Positions 14,656 to 22,553 of a stretch of DNA of 27,605 nt are shown here, one piece after another (within the stretch, counting starts at the first letter, position 1; every line of letters starts with the position of its first letter). The stretch covers positions 1 to 27,605 of the forward strand of contig URFU01000013.1 of NCBI GenBank assembly GCA_900547125.1. Reading direction: 5' to 3'. Source of the stretch: an uncultured Collinsella sp. Its GTDB lineage: Bacteria; Actinomycetota; Coriobacteriia; Coriobacteriales; Coriobacteriaceae. A program made the position numbers and the translations under genes. The notes beneath the pieces were generated by a model. It was not told the DNA's origin. It worked only from the letters and a program-made list of their open reading frames with translations, and ran no database searches.

Positions 14656-16062
14656 ATGCCTCTTGCTGATGTCTTTAGCCTGCTCGTTTTGGGCCAGGGT
14701 AAGTCCGGTCTTGATGTCGCTCGCTGGGCGCTTGCACATCCCGAGCGTGTGAGTGCCGTTACCGTTTACGGTGGCGGCACGTCCGAGCCCAACGATGCCA
14801 CGCGCTCGCTCGAGGCGCACGGGGCATCGTTTGTCTACGGAACCGAGCAGGTCGAGGGCGCGTTTGATGTATGCGTGACGTGTCCGGGCATCTCGGAGTT
14901 CTCGGCATTCTTTAAGGCTGGCCGTGATCACGCTGCCCAGATTATGGGTGAGCCCGAGTTTGCTTACCGTCTGTCTCCCCAAAATTGGATTGCCATTACG
15001 GGCACCAACGGCAAGACGACAACCACGTCACTGACCGATTACCTGCTTAAGGCAGCGGGCGAGGCGAGCGTTGCTGTCGGCAACATTGGCGAGCCTCCGG
15101 TGAACGAGATCGATGGCCGTGCGCATAACGAGTGGTTTGTGGCGGAGCTTTCGAGCTATCAGATCGCAACGACCCAGGAGCTTCACCCCCGTGTGGCGGT
15201 GCTGCTCAACATTACCCCCGACCATCTGGGCTGGCATAAGAGCCATAAGAACTATGCGCTCGCCAAGATTAAGCTCTTCGAGAATATGGTTGACGATGAC
15301 CTGGTGATTGTTGACGTCGAGGATGCCGGTATCCACGAGTTCGATGAGTACATCTATGTTCCGGGCCGTCGCATCTGCAAGGTTGCTTTTGACGAGCCTG
15401 CGGGCGAGGACGCCGCATTTGTGCGCGATGGCAAGATGGTCGTTCGCCTGAAGGGCTTCGAGACCCCGCTCGTCGATACGTCCGAGCTTAAGATTTCGGG
15501 CCATCACAATGTAATCAATGCCCTGTGTGCTGCCACGGCGGCCCTGACGGTCGGCGCCGATGTTGACGGTGTGTGTCGCGGCCTGGTCTCGTTCCAGCCG
15601 CTGGAGCACCGCGTTGAGCCCTGTGGCGAGATCGATGGCGTGCGCTATGTTAACGATTCCAAGGCAACGAACACCGATGCGGTCGAAAAGGCCCTGACGG
15701 CGTTTCCTGATGACGATGTGATCTTGCTGCTCGGCGGTCACGATAAGGGCACGCCGCTCGAGTCCTTTGCCCGCGTTGTGATGAACAACGTTCGTTCGGT
15801 GGTCTGCTTTGGCGACGCGCGCGAGCGCTTTACCGCCGCTATGGACGAAGCGGATGTCGACGGTGATGTCGATATCGCCCAGGCCGACGACCTGCGCGAT
15901 GCCGTGGATGTTGCCCGTTCGCTCTCGAGCCGCGGCGATGTGATCTTACTGTCGCCCGCCTGCTCTTCGTTCGATGAGTTCTCGGGCTACGAGGAGCGCG
16001 GCCGCGTGTTTAAGGACTATGTGGCCCAGCTTGCCGCTGCGTCCAATACACAAATGGAATAG
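14656..16062 (+). CDS. murD: UDP-N-acetylmuramoylalanine--D-glutamate ligase
   Basis: A 468-residue Mur ligase that adds D-Glu to UDP-MurNAc-L-Ala. The N-terminal Rossmann-like domain begins LVLGQGKSGLDVARWAL; the ATP loop is GTNGKTTTT at residues 116-124 (Lys120); the C-terminal domain has NDSKATNTDAVEKAL and LLGGHDKGTPLESF, which are MurD hallmarks. All key residues appear intact. It lies 9 bases after mraY and 9 bases before the preferred ftsW start. Confidence 0.96.
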   Translation: MPLADVFSLLVLGQGKSGLDVARWALAHPERVSAVTVYGGGTSEPNDATRSLEAHGASFVYGTEQVEGAFDVCVTCPGISEFSAFFKAGRDHAAQIMGEPEFAYRLSPQNWIAITGTNGKTTTTSLTDYLLKAAGEASVAVGNIGEPPVNEIDGRAHNEWFVAELSSYQIATTQELHPRVAVLLNITPDHLGWHKSHKNYALAKIKLFENMVDDDLVIVDVEDAGIHEFDEYIYVPGRRICKVAFDEPAGEDAAFVRDGKMVVRLKGFETPLVDTSELKISGHHNVINALCAATAALTVGADVDGVCRGLVSFQPLEHRVEPCGEIDGVRYVNDSKATNTDAVEKALTAFPDDDVILLLGGHDKGTPLESFARVVMNNVRSVVCFGDARERFTAAMDEADVDGDVDIAQADDLRDAVDVARSLSSRGDVILLSPACSSFDEFSGYEERGRVFKDYVAQLAAASNTQME

Positions 16063-16071
16063 GGGTTGCCG

Positions 16072-17592
16072 GTGAGAGAGGAGAGCCCCCGACAGAATAT
16101 GAGGAGGCCCGACTCGGACCGTGCTTCCTCGCAGCGCAGCACGCCGCGCGCCGGTCGTCGCACACAGGGCATCGGCGAACGTTATATCGCCGGCGTCCCC
16201 GCACGTATCATGCGACCCCGCCTGGTCTTTTTGACCTGCCTGTTCTCGCTGGTCTGTTTTGGCCTGCTTATGGTGTACTCGGCATCTTCAGTCGAGGCGC
16301 TTCACGAGAACGACTCCGCGACCTACTTTTTGTTCCGGCAGTTTATGTTCACTGTCGTCGGCGTTGCCGCCCTCGAGTTCATCGCGCGCGTTGCACCCGA
16401 TAGCTGGTTTGGCGAAGGGGCTCTTAAACTTGCTCTTATCGCTGTGATGATATTGCTGCTTGCGGTGTTCCTTGTTGGCAGCGGTAGCCGTGGCGCTACG
16501 CGTTGGCTGAACATTGCCGGCATCCAGTTTCAGCCATCGGAGTTTCTCAAGCCGTTTGCTATTGCCTATTCGGCCATTATGCTCGACCGTGTGTTTTCGC
16601 CCGGTGGCAACATCAATGAGTTCCTTAAGAACATGGGTCTCTATTTGGGACCTTCGGTCTTCTTGATTTTTATTCAGCCCGACTTTGGCACCATCCTGAT
16701 TATTCTGTTGACGCTCATGTGCATGGCGCTCTTTGCCGGCCTTGACCCTAAGTTCATCATCGGTGCGATTCTTATCGGTATCGTCGTTATCGTGGTCGCG
16801 CTTGTCGCCGAGCCGTACCGTATGGTGCGCATTCAGGTTGCCTTGAACCCTTGGGCCGACGAGTATGGAGACGGCTATCAGGCAACGCTCGCCATTATGG
16901 CGTTTGCTTCGGGCGGACTGTGCGGCCGCGGTATCGGCAACTCAACCATGAAGTACTCGTATTTGCCCGAGGCGCACAACGACTACATCCTGGCCATCAT
17001 TGGCGAGGAGGTTGGCTTTTTGGGGACGCTGCTGTTTTTCTTGGTGTTTGCGATGCTGATCTACTCGGCGTTTCGAATCGCCGAGCAGGCTACCGATCGT
17101 CGTGGGGCGCTCATGGCTTCGGGCTCTGCGGTTATCCTCGCGGTGCAGTTTTTGATCAACGCGCTGGGTATTCTCAACGTGTTTCCCATGACGGGTAAGC
17201 CGCTGCCGTTTATCAGCTATGGCGGCTCGTCGATTATCGTGTCGCTCATGCTCGCCGGTCTTATCTTGCGCGTTTCGCACGAGAGCGCTCGACGCGATGA
17301 ATACGATCGTCGTCGCGATAGCTTTGCCGTTATGGACGAAAGCACCGCCGGGGTTCCCCATGTGCGTGGGGAGCGTTCGTCGCGTGGCGGTTTTACCGTC
17401 TTGAACGGTTTTGTTTCGGAGTCGGATGCCCGTCCCCGGGCACGCTCGGCGCCGCAGAGTCGCCCGCAACGACCAACGCCGCGCAATACGGGTGGCGGAT
17501 ATAATCGGATCGACTTGAATTCGGACCCGTCGGCGCGCTTGCGCACCGACGACCAGGGGCCGCGCGTACGAAGGGACTACCATGACCGATAA
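16072..17592 (+). CDS. ftsW: SEDS peptidoglycan polymerase FtsW
   Basis: A 506-residue SEDS-family glycosyltransferase that polymerises lipid II at the septum with FtsI. About ten membrane spans lie between residues 49 and 400. Signature segments are SRGATRWLNIAGIQFQPSEFLKPF, FIQPDFGTILI, and KPLPFISYGGSSIIVSL near the end of the membrane part. Unusually long flanks surround the core: a basic N-terminal tail of about 48 residues and a C-terminal tail from about residue 403 rich in Arg, Asp, Pro and Ser. The C-tail contains DPSARLRTDDQGPRVR (485-500), which resembles a motif in the FtsI tail. GTG 16072 is preferred because AGGGG (16061-16065) lies 6 bases ahead; a TTG at 16066 would overlap that site. 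The gene overlaps murG by 11 bases. Confidence 0.95.
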   Translation: MREESPRQNMRRPDSDRASSQRSTPRAGRRTQGIGERYIAGVPARIMRPRLVFLTCLFSLVCFGLLMVYSASSVEALHENDSATYFLFRQFMFTVVGVAALEFIARVAPDSWFGEGALKLALIAVMILLLAVFLVGSGSRGATRWLNIAGIQFQPSEFLKPFAIAYSAIMLDRVFSPGGNINEFLKNMGLYLGPSVFLIFIQPDFGTILIILLTLMCMALFAGLDPKFIIGAILIGIVVIVVALVAEPYRMVRIQVALNPWADEYGDGYQATLAIMAFASGGLCGRGIGNSTMKYSYLPEAHNDYILAIIGEEVGFLGTLLFFLVFAMLIYSAFRIAEQATDRRGALMASGSAVILAVQFLINALGILNVFPMTGKPLPFISYGGSSIIVSLMLAGLILRVSHESARRDEYDRRRDSFAVMDESTAGVPHVRGERSSRGGFTVLNGFVSESDARPRARSAPQSRPQRPTPRNTGGGYNRIDLNSDPSARLRTDDQGPRVRRDYHDR

Positions 17593-18697
17593 GATGACCG
17601 TTGCTATCGCAGCCGGCGGCACGGCGGGACATATCAACCCCGCACTCGCCTTGGCCGAGGAGCTACGTGACCGTGGCCACCACGTTGTGTTTGTGGGTCA
17701 GTCGCATAAGCTCGAGGGTCGTCTGGTTCCCGAGGCAGGGTTCGATTTTGTGCCGATTACGGTTACGGGCTTCGACCGCTCTCGCCCTTGGACGGCATTG
17801 AGCTCGCTGTGGCGTGTCTATAAGGCGAAGCGCACGCTCGGCAGCCATTTTTCTAAAGCCTGCAAGCCCGATGTCGCTATAGGTTTTGGCGCCTATGTCG
17901 AGGTCCCGCTTCTGGACTGGTGCAAAGACGCGGGCATTCCGTATCTGCTGCACGAACAGAACTCCGTTCCGGGCCTTGCTAACAAGATGATGAGTTCGCA
18001 TGCCGCCCGCGTTTGCATCTCGGTGCCGGCAGCACGTTCCGTGTTTGAGCGCGAGGGCGATCCTGACCATGTGCTCATGACCGGCAACCCCGTGCGCCGT
18101 TCTGTGATCGAGGGGGATCGGGTTCGCGGTCGCAGGGCTCTCGATGTGCCTGAGGACGCCACACTCCTGCTGGTTTTTGGCGGCTCACTTGGTGCTCAAC
18201 ATCTTAATGAGCGCGTGGCTTCGCTTAAAAACGAGTTGCTCTCGCGCGATAATCTCTATGTTTTGCATTCGACGGGCGCCGATGGCTTCGAGGACACCGA
18301 GCGTGCTCTTGCCCTGATGCCCGAGGAGGCGAAGCGGTATCGCGTCCAGCCCTACATCGACAATATGGGCGATATGCTGGCCGCGGCCGATTTGGTCCTC
18401 TCGCGCTCGGGCGCTTCGAGCGTTGCCGAAATCGCGGCCCTTGCTACACCTTCGGTACTGGTGCCGTATCCGCATGCGACGGCCGATCATCAGACCACCA
18501 ATGCCCGCTATCTGGTCGATGCCGGTGCTGGCGTGCTCTGCGCCGATGCCGATATCGATACCCAGGCGTTTGCCGATGAGCTGCTGCATCTTATCGATGA
18601 TGCGCAGGCGCGCGATGCCATGCGTCAGGCGGCTCGCGGTTTGGCCCAGGACCGCGCTGCCGTCCTTTTGGCAGACGCGGTAGAAGGATTGCGTTAG
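17582..18697 (+). CDS. murG: UDP-GlcNAc--lipid I N-acetylglucosaminyltransferase MurG
   Basis: A 371-residue peripheral membrane GT-B glycosyltransferase that converts lipid I to lipid II. The N-terminal glycine loop is AAGGTAGHINPALALAEEL (residues 10-28), followed by HEQNSVPGLANK, a second glycine loop LVFGGSLGAQHLNERV, and the donor-binding SRSGASSVAEIAALATPSVLVPYPHATADHQTTNA. AAGGG about 6 bases upstream supports the ATG at 17582, which overlaps the ftsW stop; a second in-frame ATG at 17594 would give 367 residues. The overlap suggests coupled translation with ftsW. Confidence 0.96.
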   Translation: MTDKMTVAIAAGGTAGHINPALALAEELRDRGHHVVFVGQSHKLEGRLVPEAGFDFVPITVTGFDRSRPWTALSSLWRVYKAKRTLGSHFSKACKPDVAIGFGAYVEVPLLDWCKDAGIPYLLHEQNSVPGLANKMMSSHAARVCISVPAARSVFEREGDPDHVLMTGNPVRRSVIEGDRVRGRRALDVPEDATLLLVFGGSLGAQHLNERVASLKNELLSRDNLYVLHSTGADGFEDTERALALMPEEAKRYRVQPYIDNMGDMLAAADLVLSRSGASSVAEIAALATPSVLVPYPHATADHQTTNARYLVDAGAGVLCADADIDTQAFADELLHLIDDAQARDAMRQAARGLAQDRAAVLLADAVEGLR

Positions 18698-18794
18698 TTA
18701 GACGGGATATCGCGGGTCGCCCTCGCGCGGATGCGGTAGGTGCGGTACAGTAGACGGGTTACAGGCAGTGTTTACGCAAGGAGTACACGAGCAC

Positions 18795-20213
18795 ATGGCT
18801 GATTCCCAGACTGCAACCTCCGCGCCCGAGTTTAAGAGCGCCCACTTTATCGGTATCGGCGGCGCCGGCATGAGCGGCATCGCCCTCGTTCTGCACGAGC
18901 GCGGTTATGCCGTTACCGGCTCCGACCTTAAGACGTCACGTTATATCCGCCAGCTTACCCGCGCTGGTGTGAAGGTGCATGTGGGCCATGAGGCCGCCAC
19001 CATCGACGCGGTCAAGCCCGACGTCGTCGTGGTCTCTACCGCTATTCCCGAGTCCAACCCCGAGCTCGTCCGTGCGCGCGAGCTGGGTATTCCCGTGTGG
19101 CCTCGCGCCAAGATGCTCTCGGCTCTGGGCCACGGCTACACCACCGTCGCCGTCGCCGGTACTCACGGCAAGACCACGACCTCTTCGATGTGTGCCACCA
19201 TGCTCGACCGCATGGGTCTGGACCCCAGCTTCCTGATCGGTGGCATTGTCGAGGGCTACGATACCAACGGCAAGAACGGCTCGGGCGACTATTTTGTCGC
19301 CGAGGCGGATGAGTCCGACAGCTCCTTCCTGTTCCTTAACCCCAATGTGGTCATCGTGACCAACGTCGAGGCCGACCATCTCGATCATTACTCGGGTATC
19401 GAGGAGATCGAGGCCACCTTCGCCAAGTTTATGAGTCTGGTGGGCGAGGACGGCACGGTCATCGTCTGTGGCGAGGACCCGCATCTGGTCGAGCTTGCCA
19501 AGTCGACGGGCCGTCATGTGCTTTCCTATGGCTTTGCCGAGACCAACGACATCGTCTGCGTGCATCCGGATGTCAAGGGCATCCAGAGCGACTTTATCGT
19601 TCGCTTTGAGGACGGCACCGAGCACGCTGTCGAGATTAAGAGCAACCCCGGTCGTCACAACATGCTCAACGCCACGGCCGTCTTGACCGTCGCCCATGTC
19701 CTAGGCCTCGATATCGACGCCGCCGCTAAGGCACTTTCGAGTTTTGAAGGCGTCCGCCGTCGCTTTACCCACGTGGGCGATATCGACGGCATCACGGTGG
19801 TTGACGATTACGGCCATCATCCCACCGAGATCAAGGCGACGCTCGCTGCTGCCTCTTCGCTGGGCTACAAACATGTCGACGTCGTGTTCCAGCCGCACCG
19901 CTATTCGCGCCTGCAGGCTCTGTGCGATGACTTTGCCGACGCATTCGCCAATGCTGACAAGCTGCTGCTGATTGACGTGTTCTCTGCCGGCGAGATGCCC
20001 ATCCCGGGCGTCACGTCCAAGATGCTTGCCGATACCGTGCGCGCCAAGCACCCCGGCAAGGAGGTCGTGTACTGCTCGAGCCGTCTTGAGCTCAATGAGG
20101 AGCTCGAGAAGATGGTGGGCGAGGGCGATTTGCTGCTTACCATGGGCGCCGGCGACGTCACGACGGTCGGCCCCGAGATCATCGAGTATCTGACTGCCAA
20201 GAAAGACGCTTAA
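18795..20213 (+). CDS. murC: UDP-N-acetylmuramate--L-alanine ligase
   Basis: A 472-residue Mur ligase that adds the first amino acid, L-Ala, to UDP-MurNAc. The N-terminal domain begins HFIGIGGAGMSGIALVL (from residue 17), diagnostic for MurC; the ATP loop GTHGKTTTS is at residues 122-130 (Lys126). ADEDS-like EADESDSSFLFL, SNPGRHNMLNATA and VDDYGHHPTEIKATL are also present. AAGGAG (18778-18783) lies 11 bases before the ATG at 18795; a GTG at 18768 in the same frame is an alternative with no ribosome binding site. The 97-base gap after murG contains TACAGT at 18746-18751, a weak possible -10. Confidence 0.96.
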   Translation: MADSQTATSAPEFKSAHFIGIGGAGMSGIALVLHERGYAVTGSDLKTSRYIRQLTRAGVKVHVGHEAATIDAVKPDVVVVSTAIPESNPELVRARELGIPVWPRAKMLSALGHGYTTVAVAGTHGKTTTSSMCATMLDRMGLDPSFLIGGIVEGYDTNGKNGSGDYFVAEADESDSSFLFLNPNVVIVTNVEADHLDHYSGIEEIEATFAKFMSLVGEDGTVIVCGEDPHLVELAKSTGRHVLSYGFAETNDIVCVHPDVKGIQSDFIVRFEDGTEHAVEIKSNPGRHNMLNATAVLTVAHVLGLDIDAAAKALSSFEGVRRRFTHVGDIDGITVVDDYGHHPTEIKATLAAASSLGYKHVDVVFQPHRYSRLQALCDDFADAFANADKLLLIDVFSAGEMPIPGVTSKMLADTVRAKHPGKEVVYCSSRLELNEELEKMVGEGDLLLTMGAGDVTTVGPEIIEYLTAKKDA

Positions 20214-20218
20214 ACACC

Positions 20219-21130
20219 ATGGGGCTGTTTAACGCCGTCATGGCGCTATCGGGCATGATCGAAACGGACGTAATTGAGGATGAACGCCTCGCGCGCCATA
20301 CGAGCTATCGTATCGGCGGCAAGGCGGACCTCTTTGTGACGTGTCACAGCTATCATGCCTTGCGTCGCGCCGTGGCGGTGCTCGATCGTGAGCAGGTGCC
20401 GTGGGTCATTATCGGCAAGGGATCTAATCTGCTTGTTGCCGATGCAGGCTATCGCGGCGCCGTCATTTCGTTGGGGCGTGAGTTCCAGCGGACGGTTGTC
20501 GCCGAAGACGGTTGTACGCTGACGGTCGGTGCGGGCGTGATGTTTGCGCGCCTGGTCAACGATGCCCTGTCGCGTAGCCTCTCGGGCCTTGAGTTTGCCG
20601 TTGGCATCCCTGGTTCGGTCGGCGGCGCGATATCTATGAATGCCGGCACACGGACCGAGTGGATTGGCTCGCTGGTCGAAGATGTCGTTACGTTTGCCCC
20701 GAGCTCCGGCATCAAGCATTACGCGGGCTCGGAGATCGCTTGGGGCTACCGTGAATGCAGCCTGCCGCGTAACGAGATCATTCTGGAGTGCGTGCTCAAG
20801 CTCAAACCTGCGCCCAAGGCCGATATCCGTGAACGTATGGAGCGGTACCTGACGCGGCGTAAGCGCACACAGCCCATGGGCTGTGCATCCTGCGGGTCGG
20901 TATTTCGCAACCCGCCCGATGCGAGCGTGGGCAAGCTTATCGAGGATTGTGGATTAAAGGGTTTTTCGGTTGGCGGCGCGGAAGTTTCGCCCGTACACGC
21001 TAATTTTATCGTTAATAACGGAACCGCCTCGGCCGATGACGTGGCCGCGGTTATCAGACATGTGCACGGAAAGGTGAGGGAGGCGTATGGCATCGAGCTC
21101 AGACCGGAAGTTAAATTCCTCGGCTTCTAG
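20219..21130 (+). CDS. murB: UDP-N-acetylenolpyruvoylglucosamine reductase
   Basis: A 303-residue FAD enzyme that reduces UDP-GlcNAc-enolpyruvate to UDP-MurNAc. Visible features are HTSYRIGGKADLFV, the FAD-binding VIGKGSNLLVADAGYRGAVI, FAVGIPGSVGGAISMNAG, and GSVFRNPP, whose Ser227 fits the proton-donating serine of type II (short) MurB. The C-terminus has HANFIVNNGTASADDV and a Glu297 before VKFLG. No strong ribosome binding site precedes ATG 20219, which is 5 bases after murC, so coupling is likely. The 3' end overlaps ftsQ by 44 bases. Confidence 0.96.
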   Translation: MGLFNAVMALSGMIETDVIEDERLARHTSYRIGGKADLFVTCHSYHALRRAVAVLDREQVPWVIIGKGSNLLVADAGYRGAVISLGREFQRTVVAEDGCTLTVGAGVMFARLVNDALSRSLSGLEFAVGIPGSVGGAISMNAGTRTEWIGSLVEDVVTFAPSSGIKHYAGSEIAWGYRECSLPRNEIILECVLKLKPAPKADIRERMERYLTRRKRTQPMGCASCGSVFRNPPDASVGKLIEDCGLKGFSVGGAEVSPVHANFIVNNGTASADDVAAVIRHVHGKVREAYGIELRPEVKFLGF

Positions 21131-22355
21131 AGCATCGAAACCAACCTTCCGCCGCGCCGGAGGGCGTTCCGGCGCACCGTCTCAGCCTCAACGTAAATCC
21201 GTTATGCCTTCTAAGCCTGCTGGGTCCGTGCGGCCTGCCAAGCGTTCGACTGCCGGTTCGCAGCTTGGCGGACGCCCCGCGGCAAAAAATGTTGCTCGTC
21301 CGGTGGCACGTCCCTCGGTGACGCCCAAACCGGCGATGGGTGCCATACCTTCTCGCCCCATAGCGTCGCCCAAGCCCTCGTTGGGGACAAAGGTGACGCG
21401 TCCCGGTCGCGCGCTGGGTGCATCTAAGCCACGTATGCTGACGTCGGTGTCGGCCTCCGCAAAACCGCAATCGGGCAAAAAGGGCTCTAATCCGCTGTCA
21501 TCGATCGGCGCCCTGGCAAATCATGCGGCGGGTGCCGCTTCTGCCGTTAAGGGCAAGGGCAAAATCGTGGGCGGCATCCTTGCCGCTCTGGCAGCGCTTG
21601 CGGTCGTTGCCGTCGTCGTCATTAACTCTGGCCTGTTCGCCGCTACCGATATTCAGATCCAGGGTAGCGAGCATGTGACCAAGCACGATGCCATCCAGCT
21701 GATCGATCTGCCCGAGAACACGTCGCTGTTCAATGTGAATCCCGACCAGATCACCGAGGGCCTTAAGCAAAATCCGTGGGTCTCGGGCGTGGATGTCCAA
21801 CGACAATTTCCCCATACGCTCATCATCACGCCGACGGAACGCAAAGTTATCGCAATCGCCTACATTAGCTCCGACGATCTTGCCTGGGCGATCGGGGACG
21901 ATGACACATGGATTGCACCGCTGTCTACCTCGGTTGATGTTGACGACCAGGGCAATGTCACCACAACGGGGGAGGGTGCCAACACCCTAAACGGCATCGA
22001 TGCCGCCCTGGCGCTCGCTAAGCATTACGGTGCCGTGCTGCTGACCGATGTCTCGGCCGATGTCGCACCGGTTTCGGGGCAAGCGGTAAACTCCAAGGCC
22101 GTCAAGGCCGGCTTGGATTACGTCCGCGGTTTCTCGAGCGAGTTCCTGGGCCAGGTCAAGGATATTTCTACGCCCTCGGTCGAGGCCATCTCGGCGAACC
22201 TCGATAACGGTATCGAGGTGTCGCTCGGCGATTCGGACGACATCGCCAAAAAGGAGCGTATCGTTACCAAGCTGCTTTCGCAGGTGGAGGGCGTGACGTA
22301 TATCAACGTTCGATCTCCTGGCAACTATACGTTTAGGAACGCGCCGACCTCGTAG
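21087..22355 (+). CDS. ftsQ: Divisome protein FtsQ/DivIB with long N-terminal tail
   Basis: A 422-residue bitopic protein. Residues 1-158 are a basic, Pro/Ala/Ser-rich cytoplasmic tail with loose PKPxxG-like repeats; E. coli FtsQ has a much shorter one. A single span follows at about 160-180 (VGGILAALAALAVVAVVVI). The POTRA domain begins FAATDIQIQGSEHVTKHDAI and includes NVNPDQITEGLKQNPWVSGVDVQRQFPHTLIITPTERK. FtsQ recruits FtsL and FtsB/DivIC and links to FtsWI. The start lies inside murB, with GAGGGAGG just upstream supporting it. ftsZ follows after a 198-base regulatory gap. Confidence 0.9.
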   Translation: MASSSDRKLNSSASRASKPTFRRAGGRSGAPSQPQRKSVMPSKPAGSVRPAKRSTAGSQLGGRPAAKNVARPVARPSVTPKPAMGAIPSRPIASPKPSLGTKVTRPGRALGASKPRMLTSVSASAKPQSGKKGSNPLSSIGALANHAAGAASAVKGKGKIVGGILAALAALAVVAVVVINSGLFAATDIQIQGSEHVTKHDAIQLIDLPENTSLFNVNPDQITEGLKQNPWVSGVDVQRQFPHTLIITPTERKVIAIAYISSDDLAWAIGDDDTWIAPLSTSVDVDDQGNVTTTGEGANTLNGIDAALALAKHYGAVLLTDVSADVAPVSGQAVNSKAVKAGLDYVRGFSSEFLGQVKDISTPSVEAISANLDNGIEVSLGDSDDIAKKERIVTKLLSQVEGVTYINVRSPGNYTFRNAPTS

Positions 22356-22371
22356 CGTCTTCTAGCCTTTG

Positions 22372-22400
22372 TTGACGGGGTATACCGCGCCGTTTATCTG
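22372..22400 (+). promoter_or_regulatory. Possible distal ftsZ promoter
   Basis: TTGACG (22372-22377) and TATCTG (22395-22400) are separated by 17 bases. The -35 is good and the -10 weak. It lies just after the ftsQ stop codon and would give a leader of about 150 bases. Confidence 0.35.
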
Positions 22401-22471
22401 GTTTGTTTGATTTTCACCGCCAATTATTTGACTGATGCGTTCATAATGTGCAAACATAATACGGTTTACCT

Positions 22472-22502
22472 TTGCATTTACTTTCAACTTGAAGGTTAAC
22501 GT
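22472..22502 (+). promoter_or_regulatory. Candidate MerR-activated ftsZ promoter with operator
   Basis: TTGCAT (22472-22477) and TAACGT (22497-22502) are 19 bases apart, the long spacer typical of MerR-activated promoters. Most of the operator-like TCAACTTGAAGGTTAA (22484-22499) lies inside that spacer; it matches the site upstream of mraZ at 15 of 16 positions. FtsR, a MerR-type activator of ftsZ, is known in Corynebacterium, so a similar regulator is plausible here. The assignment is inference from layout. Confidence 0.45.
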
Positions 22503-22553
22503 GCGCAGGGGTCAACCCATGCTATGGCTATAACCTTTGTTCGGAGGACCGAC

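Noticed and set aside
13579..14982. 467-codon minus-strand frame opposite mraY and murD
   Set aside because: Antisense shadow of two well-identified genes, with polar low-complexity composition.
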